DNA from: an uncultured Porphyromonadaceae bacterium
GTDB lineage: Bacteria; Bacteroidota; Bacteroidia; Bacteroidales; Muribaculaceae
DNA: 6,549 bases
Assembly (NCBI GenBank): GCA_905212215.1
Contig: CAJMDR010000121.1
Coordinates: forward strand, 1 to 6,549
Reading direction: 5' to 3'
Positions 1 to 5,681 of the stretch are shown here, piece by piece. The number at the start of each line of letters is the position of its first letter. Within the stretch, counting starts at the first letter, position 1. The position numbers and the translations under genes are program-made. A model generated the notes under the pieces. It was not told the DNA's origin and did no database searches. It worked only from the letters and a program-made list of their open reading frames with translations.

Positions 1-617
1 CAGAAGGCTTTCACCGCTTCCGCCGCAGTCTCCAGTCGTAGCGGGAGCGCTTTCTGCTCCTCTTCAGGGAAACGTCCCAGAACATAGTCTATCTGTGCTC
101 CTTTAGCGTATTCGTTCCCTATTCCGAAGCGCAGGCGTGCGTAAGCCTGTGTACCGAGTTCGGCAGCAATGTTCTTAAGACCGTTGTGGCCGGCATCACT
201 GCCTCCTTTCCTCAGACGGATGGTTCCGAAGGGAAGCGCCAGATCGTCCACTAATACAAGCAGATTCTCCAGAGGTAGCTTTTCGTGGTTCATCCAGTAT
301 CGCACGGCATTGCCGCTGAGGTTCATGAATGTTGAAGGCTTTAGCACCATCAGTTCGCAGTTCTTAATCTTCATGCGTGCCATGGCACCGTAGCGGCAAC
401 TCTGGAAAGTTGCTACACGAGGGTCTGACGCCACTAAAGTGTCGGCAATCATGAAACCTATGTTATGGCGGGTACCGACATATTCGGCTCCAATGTTACC
501 CAGCCCGACAATAAGGAACTTCTTCATATCGGAGTCGGCGACGGGCAAAGAGTCAGATTCCGGCAAATGCTTTTTGCCGAAGACCTTTTTCAGGAAATTG
601 CATACCGTGCAGCCCAT
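1..617 (-). CDS. pth: Peptidyl-tRNA hydrolase (C-terminus cut by window edge)
   Basis: Pth is a cytoplasmic monomeric esterase that cleaves the ester bond of peptidyl-tRNAs dropped by stalled ribosomes and so recycles tRNA. The minus-strand translation has the family signatures in order: [13 protein letters not shown] (first conserved Asn), TRHNIGF (catalytic His), [21 protein letters not shown] (Asp after the beta strand), and [13 protein letters not shown] (third Asn), then RLRFGIG and VLGRF. About 205 codons are present, so only about 10-20 residues are missing beyond position 1. The usual family start matches the ATG at 527, but the frame stays open to another ATG at 617. This adds 30 residues beginning [16 protein letters not shown], with coding-like codons (many C/G third positions). 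I give the longer form, but the start is uncertain and 527 is the conservative choice. The gene lies downstream of rplY, a common pairing in bacteria, but the terminator at 691-741 suggests it has its own promoter. Confidence 0.93.
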   Translation of the reverse strand, partial: MGCTVCNFLKKVFGKKHLPESDSLPVADSDMKKFLIVGLGNIGAEYVGTRHNIGFMIADTLVASDPRVATFQSCRYGAMARMKIKNCELMVLKPSTFMNLSGNAVRYWMNHEKLPLENLLVLVDDLALPFGTIRLRKGGSDAGHNGLKNIAAELGTQAYARLRFGIGNEYAKGAQIDYVLGRFPEEEQKALPLRLETAAEAVKAF

Positions 618-690
618 GATGATTATGAAGTTATAAAGTGACCGGACATATTCGCTATGATAAATATTAACGACTGTTCCGGATATTTGC

Positions 691-741
691 AAATTAAAAG
701 ACACGCGGTGCGGGAGGGCACATGCCTTCCACACCGCGTGT
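691..741 (-). terminator. Intrinsic terminator of rplY
   Basis: On the minus strand a long hairpin follows the rplY stop codon by about 22 bases. The outer arms 701-710 (ACACGCGGTG) and 732-741 (CACCGCGTGT) pair perfectly over 10 bp. The inner arms 713-719 and 724-730 add 7 bp with one G-U pair and a four-base loop, separated from the outer stem by a small internal loop (CG opposite A). The T-rich stretch CTTTTAATTT (minus strand, 700 down to 691) follows directly, as expected of Rho-independent termination in the rplY direction. It separates rplY from pth. Confidence 0.85.
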
Positions 742-763
742 TGTGAGAAAAAAGTCGAGGATA

Positions 764-1420
764 TTAAGCCTCGGTTTCAGCTTTTGCTGCGGCACCACGA
801 GCGGCGCGAGTGAGCTGCACAGCGCAGACAACGGCATTCTTGGCGTTCATCAGCTCAAGGCCCTCGAAGTGGAGGTCGCCCACTGCCAACGACTGGCCGA
901 GGCCGAGTTTGTCGACGTTGATGATGAGTTTTTCGGGAATTGCGGTGTATTCGGCTTTCACTTTGAGCTTACGCATGCTGAGAGTGAGCTTGCCACCGGC
1001 TTTCACACCTTCGGCGTGGCCTTCTACCTGAACGGGCACTTCCATAACGATGGGCTTGCCGGGGAAAACCTCCAGGAAGTCAAGGTGCAGGATGGTGTCT
1101 TTTACGGGCTGGAACTGGGCGTCTTTCAGCACAGCCTTGCGGGTCTCGCCGTTGAGAGTGAGGTCGATTTCGAAAATCTCGGGTGTGTAGATGAGCTTGC
1201 GTACATCCTCGTTTTTAACAACGATGTCGGTAGTGATGAGGCCGCGGTTGTTTGCAATCTCCACGAGCTTCTCGCCTTCACGCAGCGGTTCATTGTAGGG
1301 GAGTTCAACAATCTTGCCTCCGTTGAGGACGCAGGGGATGAGGTTCTGTTTACGCAGAGCTTTGGTGCTCTTCTTGCCGAGTTCCTTGCGGGGTTCGGCG
1401 TTGAGTGCGAATGTCTTCAT
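764..1420 (-). CDS. rplY: 50S ribosomal protein L25, long CTC form
   Basis: L25 binds 5S rRNA in the central protuberance of the large subunit. This 218-residue protein is the long (CTC/TL5) form rather than the short enterobacterial L25. The N-terminal RNA-binding L25 domain spans roughly residues 1-92, with the typical opening [24 protein letters not shown] and [10 protein letters not shown] second, beta-rich CTC domain spans about 95-185 and contains [24 protein letters not shown] and the conserved [11 protein letters not shown]. An Ala-rich charged tail (about residues 205-218, [14 protein letters not shown]) ends the protein and is probably disordered. The ATG at 1418-1420 fits the family start exactly and lies about 85 bases downstream of a good Bacteroidota promoter. 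A terminator follows the gene, so it is probably transcribed alone. In Bacillus the homologue Ctc is also known as a general stress protein; nothing here shows stress control. A long open frame on the opposite strand is a shadow. Confidence 0.97.
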   Translation of the reverse strand: MKTFALNAEPRKELGKKSTKALRKQNLIPCVLNGGKIVELPYNEPLREGEKLVEIANNRGLITTDIVVKNEDVRKLIYTPEIFEIDLTLNGETRKAVLKDAQFQPVKDTILHLDFLEVFPGKPIVMEVPVQVEGHAEGVKAGGKLTLSMRKLKVKAEYTAIPEKLIINVDKLGLGQSLAVGDLHFEGLELMNAKNAVVCAVQLTRAARGAAAKAETEA

Positions 1421-1447
1421 TTGTAGTTCTGGTGGTTTGTGTTACTC

Positions 1448-1494
1448 AAAAAAAGTCTGACAGGAGACAATTTTCCCATCACACGGATGTCATG
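1448..1494 (-). other. Possible structured leader of rplY mRNA
   Basis: The predicted leader of rplY (about 80 bases) holds two small inverted repeats on the minus strand. The first is CATGACA-TCCG-TGTGATG at 1494-1477, with 6 of 7 pairs. The second is GTCT-CCTGTC-AGAC at 1468-1455, followed at once by seven T's (1454-1448). The second has the layout of an attenuator, but its 4-bp stem is weak, so a working terminator is doubtful. Autogenous control of rplY is known in Escherichia coli by translational repression; any parallel here is inference. Confidence 0.25.
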
Positions 1495-1507
1495 TTCAAT
1501 GACGATG

Positions 1508-1538
1508 CAAAGGTACAAAGAAATTTCGGATTACGCAA
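1508..1538 (-). promoter_or_regulatory. Bacteroidota-type promoter of rplY
   Basis: On the minus strand the -33 box TTG (1538-1536) is followed after exactly 20 bases by the -7 box TACCTTTG (1515-1508), a perfect match to the Bacteroidota primary-sigma consensus TAnnTTTG. The predicted transcript start is near position 1502, giving a leader of about 80 bases before the rplY ATG at 1420. The -33 box lies only a few bases from a tandem repeat array at 1543-1582. Confidence 0.8.
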
Positions 1539-1542
1539 GTGT

Positions 1543-1582
1543 GAGTTGATGAGTTGATGAGTTGATGCGTTGATGGGTGGAT
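1543..1582. repeat. 8-bp tandem repeat, five units
   Basis: Three perfect copies of GAGTTGAT (1543-1550, 1551-1558, 1559-1566) are followed by GCGTTGAT and the degenerate GGGTGGAT. GAGAGGGA at 1583-1590 may be a further decayed unit. The array sits between the rarA stop codon (1614) and the rplY promoter (-33 box at 1536-1538). On the transcribed minus strand it reads as repeated ATCAACTC. Over 1543-1605 that strand has 27 C and only 1 G, the composition of a Rho-utilisation site. No hairpin terminator is visible for rarA here. Confidence 0.85.
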
Positions 1583-1613
1583 GAGAGGGAGAGAGGTATT
1601 GAAAATGTAAGCT

Positions 1614-2885
1614 CTATTCTTTGGGGCGGATATGGGCCGCCATTTTCTGTTCAGCGGGGTTCGCTCCGGGTTTCCAGAAGCGTTTGCCGTCGATTTCAGA
1701 TGGTAGATATTGCTGTGCTACGGTGTTTCCTGCATAGTCGTGGGCATATTTGTATCCTTCGCCGTAACCGAGCTGTTTCATGAGTTTTGTAGGTGCATTG
1801 CGCAGATGCAATGGTACCGGGAGGTTTCCGGAATCGCGTACTTCCTGCTGTGCCGCAGCGATTGCCATATATGCGGAGTTGGATTTTGCAGAGGTTGCGA
1901 GATAGATGGCACATTCAGAAAGAATGATTCTGCCTTCGGGCCATCCGATTTTTTTCAGGGCATCGAAAGTGGCGTTTGCCAGCAACAGGGCGTTAGGGTT
2001 AGCAAGACCTATATCTTCGGCAGCAAGTATTGCCATTCTCCTCGCTATGAATTCGGGGTCTTCGCCTCCTTCCACCATCCTTGCAAGCCAATATACGGCA
2101 CCATCGGGATCTGAACCACGCATGGATTTGATGAAAGCGGAGATGATGTCGTAGTGCATCTCGCCTCCTTTGTCGTAGGCGGCGGGATTGGTCTGCAGAA
2201 GCTCTGTGACAATTTTGTCGTTTATCACCAACGGAGCGTTTCGGGGGGTAGACTGGTCAATGAGGTCGATGATGTTTAGCAGCTTTCGGGCATCGCCGCC
2301 TGCATATCGGAAAAGGGCGGTCGTCTCCTCAATCTTCGTTTTTCGTTTTGCAAGCAGTTCATCCTGTGTCAACGCCCTTTGCAGCAATGTTTCCAGATCT
2401 TCTCGGTCAAGGGGATTGAGGGTATATACCTGCGCTCTGCTGAGAAGAGGCCGGATGACTTCAAACGAGGGATTCTCGGTAGTGGCTCCAACGAGAGTGA
2501 GAATTCCTTGTTCCACGGCACCGAGCAAAGAGTCCTGCTGTGCTTTGTTGAACCGGTGTATTTCATCGATGAAGAGAATAGGGCGGCCATGACCGAAGAG
2601 GCTGTTGCTCTCGGCTTTGCACTGTTCTATAACCTGCCGCACCTCCTTAACGCCCGCCGATACCGCGCTGAGAGTGTGGAAAGGAGCATCGGTCAGATTT
2701 GCGATGAGCTTAGCGAGCGTGGTTTTTCCAACCCCCGGAGGACCCCAGAGAATGAACGAAGCCACATGTCCTCCTTCAATCATCCGGCGCACCACGGCTC
2801 CGGGACCCACGAGATGCCGTTGTCCTATGTAGTCGTCGAGTTTCTGCGGCCTCATCCGCTCCGCAAGGGGTATATTGTTACTCAT
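1614..2885 (-). CDS. rarA: Replication-associated recombination protein A (AAA+ ATPase)
   Basis: RarA (also MgsA, eukaryotic homologue WRNIP1/Mgs1) is a DNA-dependent AAA+ ATPase related to clamp-loader subunits. It acts at stalled replication forks and interacts with SSB in Escherichia coli. The 423-residue protein is full length for the family. Visible motifs are the opening PLAERMRPQKLDDYIGQ, Walker A GPPGVGKT at residues 48-55, Walker B ILFIDE at 103-108 followed by the family-typical IHRFNKAQQD, sensor 1 region GATTENPSFEV at 133-143, and an arginine finger in PLLSRAQ (Arg150). YAGGDARKLLNIID provides sensor 2. The C-terminal tetramerisation domain begins around SAFIKSMRGSDPDGAVYWLARM and runs to the end. 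The start is fixed by the family N-terminus. The HAD gene ends 13 bases upstream, with an AAGGAG sequence between them, so the two are probably one operon. No intrinsic terminator follows; see the repeat at 1543-1582. Confidence 0.97.
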   Translation of the reverse strand: MSNNIPLAERMRPQKLDDYIGQRHLVGPGAVVRRMIEGGHVASFILWGPPGVGKTTLAKLIANLTDAPFHTLSAVSAGVKEVRQVIEQCKAESNSLFGHGRPILFIDEIHRFNKAQQDSLLGAVEQGILTLVGATTENPSFEVIRPLLSRAQVYTLNPLDREDLETLLQRALTQDELLAKRKTKIEETTALFRYAGGDARKLLNIIDLIDQSTPRNAPLVINDKIVTELLQTNPAAYDKGGEMHYDIISAFIKSMRGSDPDGAVYWLARMVEGGEDPEFIARRMAILAAEDIGLANPNALLLANATFDALKKIGWPEGRIILSECAIYLATSAKSNSAYMAIAAAQQEVRDSGNLPVPLHLRNAPTKLMKQLGYGEGYKYAHDYAGNTVAQQYLPSEIDGKRFWKPGANPAEQKMAAHIRPKE

Positions 2886-2894
2886 CGTCTTTAA

Positions 2895-2900
2895 CTCCTT
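2895..2900 (-). promoter_or_regulatory. Shine-Dalgarno-like site before rarA
   Basis: The minus strand reads AAGGAG nine bases before the rarA ATG, overlapping the TAA stop codon of the upstream HAD gene. A purine-rich site this good is unusual in Bacteroidota, where most leaders lack one. Its position would allow translational coupling of the two genes. Chance occurrence cannot be excluded. Confidence 0.4.
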
Positions 2901-3540
2901 AGTTCCTTCTTTCTACTTCCTGTATCACCGCGTCAAGATTCAGTTCTGTCAGCGAGGCGAGCAGCAGATGCGGTTCACCCTCCAACGCTTCGCGTCCGAA
3001 AGTTCCGGTCAGCCCGACGACATAGCATCCTGCAGCTTTCCCAGCTCTTATGCCTTGCAGCGAATCTTCCACCACTACACAATGTTCAGGTTGAATACCT
3101 ATCCTTTCGGCACCGATGAGATAACCTTGAGGATCCGGTTTTGAGCGGGTTACGCTGTCGGCGTCGACAATAGTATCCACCCGGTTCCACAGTTCCGGGT
3201 GCTGTTGACGCAGATGTGCCATCTTGTCTTGCTTGGAACTGGTGACAATAGCCTTCTTAATGCCTTTATTATCAAGTATATCCAATAACGACTCCGCGCC
3301 ATCGCAGTAATCGTATTGCATTTGCTGTTCGAGGGCGAAAAGCATCTTTTTTACAGCAGTATGGTCCGATTCCTTGAAGTAGGTTGAGAGAATATTTTCG
3401 AGGGTGGTTCCTTTGATACGGTATGAAAAGTTCTCCACTTCGGTGGGGAAGCGGTCTTCAATGCTGTTCCAGATGCGAGTATATTCCCTCTCACTGTCAA
3501 TCAGCACGCCGTCAAGGTCAAAAAGAAATCCTATGTTCAT
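2899..3540 (-). CDS. HAD-superfamily hydrolase, beta-phosphoglucomutase-like
   Basis: This is a 213-residue haloacid-dehalogenase enzyme of subfamily IA, the group that holds beta-phosphoglucomutase, phosphoglycolate phosphatase and many sugar-phosphate phosphatases. Motif I is FDLDGVLIDSE, with nucleophile Asp8 and acid/base Asp10. The alpha-helical cap lies at about residues 16-80. Motif II is IVTSS (Thr100-Ser101), motif III is SKPDPQGY (Lys134), and motif IV is VVVEDSLQGIRAG (Glu158-Asp159, the magnesium ligands). All catalytic residues are present, so it should be active. The KPDP and EDS-GI-A forms match beta-phosphoglucomutase/2-deoxyglucose-6-phosphate-phosphatase-like proteins, but the substrate cannot be read from sequence. 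The ATG start puts motif I at the expected distance. The gene has its own likely promoter at 3588-3595 and precedes rarA by 13 bases. The ROK kinase upstream suggests sugar-phosphate metabolism, but a terminator separates them. Confidence 0.92.
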   Translation of the reverse strand: MNIGFLFDLDGVLIDSEREYTRIWNSIEDRFPTEVENFSYRIKGTTLENILSTYFKESDHTAVKKMLFALEQQMQYDYCDGAESLLDILDNKGIKKAIVTSSKQDKMAHLRQQHPELWNRVDTIVDADSVTRSKPDPQGYLIGAERIGIQPEHCVVVEDSLQGIRAGKAAGCYVVGLTGTFGREALEGEPHLLLASLTELNLDAVIQEVERRN

Positions 3541-3587
3541 TCAGTAAGTTGTTGTTTCTATAAAAACGTCAGCTTTTTAAGATGGCA

Positions 3588-3595
3588 CAAATCTA
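3588..3595 (-). promoter_or_regulatory. Likely -7 box for the HAD-rarA unit
   Basis: The minus strand reads TAGATTTG, an exact match to TAnnTTTG, 47 bases before the HAD ATG. The -33 position is poor: there is no TTG at 19-21 bases, only TTC at 18 bases, inside the loop of the upstream terminator hairpin. The -7 box directly abuts that hairpin and lies within its T-rich tail. Confidence 0.5.
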
Positions 3596-3636
3596 AACCT
3601 CATCTCCGCCGTTGAATTTTTCCGGCGGAGGTGAGG
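3588..3636 (-). terminator. Intrinsic terminator of the ROK kinase gene
   Basis: The arms 3598-3611 and 3623-3636 pair over 14 bp, with one G-U pair and an 11-base AT-rich loop. The stem core is GC-rich (CTCCGCCG with CGGCGGAG). On the minus strand the hairpin begins 26 bases after the ROK stop codon and is followed by GTTTAGATTTG, a broken T-tract. The other strand has no T-run after the stem, so the direction is that of the ROK gene. Confidence 0.8.
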
Positions 3637-3662
3637 CAAAAATATTTGTGTCGTGAGACGAC

Positions 3663-4700
3663 TCAGAGCATAGCGTCGTGGTCGTGGTTTTTCACCTCAA
3701 TCATCGACATAGGTTGCTGTACCGGTGTCTCGGCGCGGTATTTAGCTTCCCAACCGAGGGCCGATGCACCGAGCACGGCGGCGTCGCTTTCCTTGAGTTC
3801 GGAGAGGATGATTTTGGTTTTTCCGCGGAAGATGGGCATGAGAGTCTTCTCGAAGGATTCCCGGAGCGGTTTTAGCAACAGCTCACCGCTACGTGCCAGA
3901 CCTCCGAAGAGAATGATTGCCTGAGGTGACGAGAAAGCTACGAAATCGGCAAAAGCCTCGCCTAACATCTTTCCGGTATAGTCGAATATTTCCTTAGCGA
4001 GCTTGTCTCCACTTGCGGCAGCCTCATACACATCTTTAGATGTGATGTTCTCTATTTCCAGGCTACGGAGCGTGGATGGGTCGGAACGCATTTCGAGCAT
4101 CTCTCTTGCCGTGCGAGCCACTCCGGTAGCGGAGCAATAGGCCTCGAGGCAGCCTGTACGCCCGCAACCGCAGATTCTGCCATTGTTAGGTTTGCGTATC
4201 ACATGTCCCAGCTCACCGGCGAAACCGTCGTGGCCATAGACAAGCTGACCGTTGATTACTATACCTGAGCCGACACCTGTTCCGAGAGTGATCATGATGA
4301 AGTCCCGCATACCTCTTGCGGCTCCGTATGTCATTTCACCGAGGGCGGCGGCGTTGGCATCGTTGGTTACGGCAACAGGTATTCCTCCGAACGCGGCACT
4401 TACCTTGTTAGCGATGGGAAGGGTACCTGACCATGGAAGGTTGGGAGCGTCGACAATTTCTCCGGTATAGTAGTTGGCGTTAGGAGCGCCAATGCCTATG
4501 CCCTGAATTTTGTCGGTTGCTTCGTTAGCTTCGAGGAGTTTGAGTATAGCGTCGTGCAGTTCAGCGATATAATCGTCGAAGAGCGGATGTTTCGCAGTCT
4601 TGATACTGCTGCTTGCCAGTACATGGCCGCGTGCGTCTACAATGCCGAAGACGGTGTTGGTGCCGCCTATGTCAATGCCGAGAACATAAGGTTTGCTCAT
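3663..4700 (-). CDS. ROK-family sugar kinase (glucokinase-like)
   Basis: ROK proteins are ASKHA-fold ATP-dependent kinases that phosphorylate glucose or N-acetylated amino sugars, or act as repressors when fused to a helix-turn-helix. This 345-residue protein has no DNA-binding domain and is a kinase. The phosphate-1 loop is GIDIGGTNTVFG at residues 8-19. The sugar-binding and catalytic stretch is TNDANAAALGE at 112-122 (catalytic Asp114), and phosphate-2 is TLGTGVGSG at 138-146. The sugar-contacting FAGELGH is at 160-166. The ROK zinc site comprises His166 and Cys177, Cys179, Cys184 of CGCGRTGCLE. The adenosine motif FGGLARSG follows near residue 265. Bacteroidota homologues are usually labelled glucokinase, but N-acetylglucosamine or mannose kinase cannot be excluded. 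The C-terminal tail is His/Asp-rich (NHDHDAML). It lies 85 bases downstream of the Crp-like gene with no clear promoter between, so co-transcription is plausible. A strong terminator follows. Confidence 0.93.
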   Translation of the reverse strand: MSKPYVLGIDIGGTNTVFGIVDARGHVLASSSIKTAKHPLFDDYIAELHDAILKLLEANEATDKIQGIGIGAPNANYYTGEIVDAPNLPWSGTLPIANKVSAAFGGIPVAVTNDANAAALGEMTYGAARGMRDFIMITLGTGVGSGIVINGQLVYGHDGFAGELGHVIRKPNNGRICGCGRTGCLEAYCSATGVARTAREMLEMRSDPSTLRSLEIENITSKDVYEAAASGDKLAKEIFDYTGKMLGEAFADFVAFSSPQAIILFGGLARSGELLLKPLRESFEKTLMPIFRGKTKIILSELKESDAAVLGASALGWEAKYRAETPVQQPMSMIEVKNHDHDAML

Positions 4701-4747
4701 GATAGATTCTATTGTTGTTATTGTTTTTAAACGGGTTTGGGATGTGT

Positions 4748-4777
4748 GAAAGTTTTGTGATGATAGAAAAAACTTCC
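4748..4777. other. Inverted repeat between crp-like gene and ROK gene
   Basis: GAAAGTTTT (4748-4756) and AAAACTTCC (4769-4777) form a 9-bp stem with one G-U pair around a 12-base spacer. It begins eight bases beyond the crp-like stop codon on the minus strand. No T-tract follows in either direction, so it is not a standard terminator. It could be an mRNA-stabilising 3' hairpin or an operator before the ROK gene. The remaining bases to the ROK ATG are A-rich, typical of Bacteroidota leaders, and hold no TAnnTTTG box. Confidence 0.35.
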
Positions 4778-4785
4778 GTAGCTTG

Positions 4786-5499
4786 TCAGCCGAATTTAGA
4801 AATCTTCCGGAGCATGGGCTCGTTGATGATTTTTATGCGTCTTCCATCCACTACAAGTAGCTTCTCGTTGACGAAATTCGAGAGGGTGCGGATGGCGTTG
4901 CTGGTGGTCATGTTCGACAGGTTCGCCAGATCTTCGCGGCTCATGTATATCTTCAGTGTGGCCTCGTCGTCTTCCAGACCGTAATTTTCCTGGAGCAAGA
5001 GGAGTGCTTCGGCCAGTCTGCCCCTGATATGTTTCTGGGTAAGGTTTACAATCTTTGTGTCGGATCCGCCGAGGTTTCTGCTGAGTTCGTGGATGAAGAA
5101 CATTGCAATGTCCATGTTCGAGCGGATTAGGCGTTCGACGAGCTTGAGGGGAATAGACCCGATGACGGAAGGCTCGAAAGCAGCAGCGCATGACACGTAA
5201 TTCTCGTGAGCGAAGTAAGCGCGATAACCGAAAAACTGAACAGGACGATGCAGCCTCAGAATCTGAATCCTGTCGCAGATTCCGTTTTTATATTTCTTCA
5301 CTTTGCCTTTGAGGAGACACCACATGAATTCCGGCTCATCCTTTTCGGCGTAAATTATTTGATTCTTCTTGTATGTGTGAATATGGAAGTTGGCGATCAA
5401 CTCCCTTTTTTCCTGACGCGACAGCACACCCCATATTTCACCCATGTCCTGGGCGATGATGTGCTGAAGCATACTTTTCTTAATCAAATGTTGCATCAT
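4786..5499 (-). CDS. Crp/Fnr-family transcriptional regulator
   Basis: From the ATG at 5499 the product is 237 residues. Residues about 22-125 form a cyclic-nucleotide-binding-type beta barrel (HTYKKNQIIYAEKDEPEFMWCLLKGKVKKY is its typical first half). A dimerisation helix follows at about 118-143. The C-terminal winged helix-turn-helix covers about 155-226, with helix-turn-helix core SREDLANLSNMTTSNAIRTL at 187-206. The phosphate-binding cassette reads FFGYRAYFAHENYVSCAAA. Judged against Escherichia coli CRP, the Glu after Gly is Tyr92 and the key Arg is Val102, so canonical cAMP binding looks lost. There are no N-terminal cysteines in an FNR iron-sulfur arrangement. A longer frame opens at a GTG at 5514, but that codon lies inside the -7 promoter box, so it cannot be the start. 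ATGs at 5496 and 5472 remain alternatives. The target genes are unknown; autoregulation or control of the downstream ROK kinase is possible. Confidence 0.9.
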   Translation of the reverse strand: MMQHLIKKSMLQHIIAQDMGEIWGVLSRQEKRELIANFHIHTYKKNQIIYAEKDEPEFMWCLLKGKVKKYKNGICDRIQILRLHRPVQFFGYRAYFAHENYVSCAAAFEPSVIGSIPLKLVERLIRSNMDIAMFFIHELSRNLGGSDTKIVNLTQKHIRGRLAEALLLLQENYGLEDDEATLKIYMSREDLANLSNMTTSNAIRTLSNFVNEKLLVVDGRRIKIINEPMLRKISKFG

Positions 5500-5513
5500 T
5501 ATGTTTTGGAACA

Positions 5514-5543
5514 CAAATTTACAACATATATTTGATTGGGCAA
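5514..5543 (-). promoter_or_regulatory. Bacteroidota-type promoter of the crp-like gene
   Basis: On the minus strand TTG (5543-5541, in the run TTTTG) is followed after 19 bases by TAAATTTG (5521-5514), an exact TAnnTTTG box. The expected transcript start is near 5508, so the leader would be only about 8 bases to the ATG at 5499, or about 35 bases to the ATG at 5472. A small dyad TTTG-N6-CAAA (5531-5544, plus strand) overlaps the -33 box. Confidence 0.78.
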
Positions 5544-5612
5544 AATAAAGAATGATAATTCACGGCGGGGCAGTGATGTGTGATGAAAGGAATATGAACG
5601 AAAGAGCAGGAT

Positions 5613-5643
5613 TTGCGAGAACGGGGAAAATTCATTAATTTTG
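5613..5643 (+). promoter_or_regulatory. Bacteroidota-type promoter of the DUF3127 gene
   Basis: TTG at 5613-5615 (within TTTG) is followed after exactly 20 bases by TAATTTTG at 5636-5643, a perfect TAnnTTTG box. The expected transcript start is near 5650, leaving an A-rich leader of about 32 bases before the ATG at 5682. It faces away from the crp-like promoter; the two -33 boxes are about 70 bases apart. The bases between them (5545-5612) hold no convincing operator. Confidence 0.82.
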
Positions 5644-5681
5644 CAGTCAATAATAACGAAAAAAACGAGTACAAGAAAAAC

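Noticed and set aside
722..1426. A 234-codon plus-strand open frame covering the whole of rplY
   Set aside because: It is the antisense image of a clear ribosomal protein gene, has no family resemblance, and contains the rplY terminator stem in its first codons. It is explained by GC-rich third positions of rplY.
1543..1582. The 8-bp repeats as a CRISPR array or mobile-element end
   Set aside because: The unit is far too short, there are no spacers and no neighbouring cas or transposase genes.
1710..2894. Several 130-170-codon plus-strand frames opposite rarA
   Set aside because: They are shadows of the RarA coding sequence, which carries complete Walker A, Walker B and sensor motifs on the minus strand.
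4701..4785. The T-run after the crp-like gene as an intrinsic terminator
   Set aside because: The six T's at 4767-4772 (minus strand) are not preceded by a stem; they form part of the arm of the inverted repeat, which itself lacks a following T-tract.
5514..5534. CAAAT-N11-ATTTG dyad upstream of the crp-like gene as an operator
   Set aside because: The arms are short and AT-rich, and one arm is simply the -7 promoter box, so it is expected by chance.
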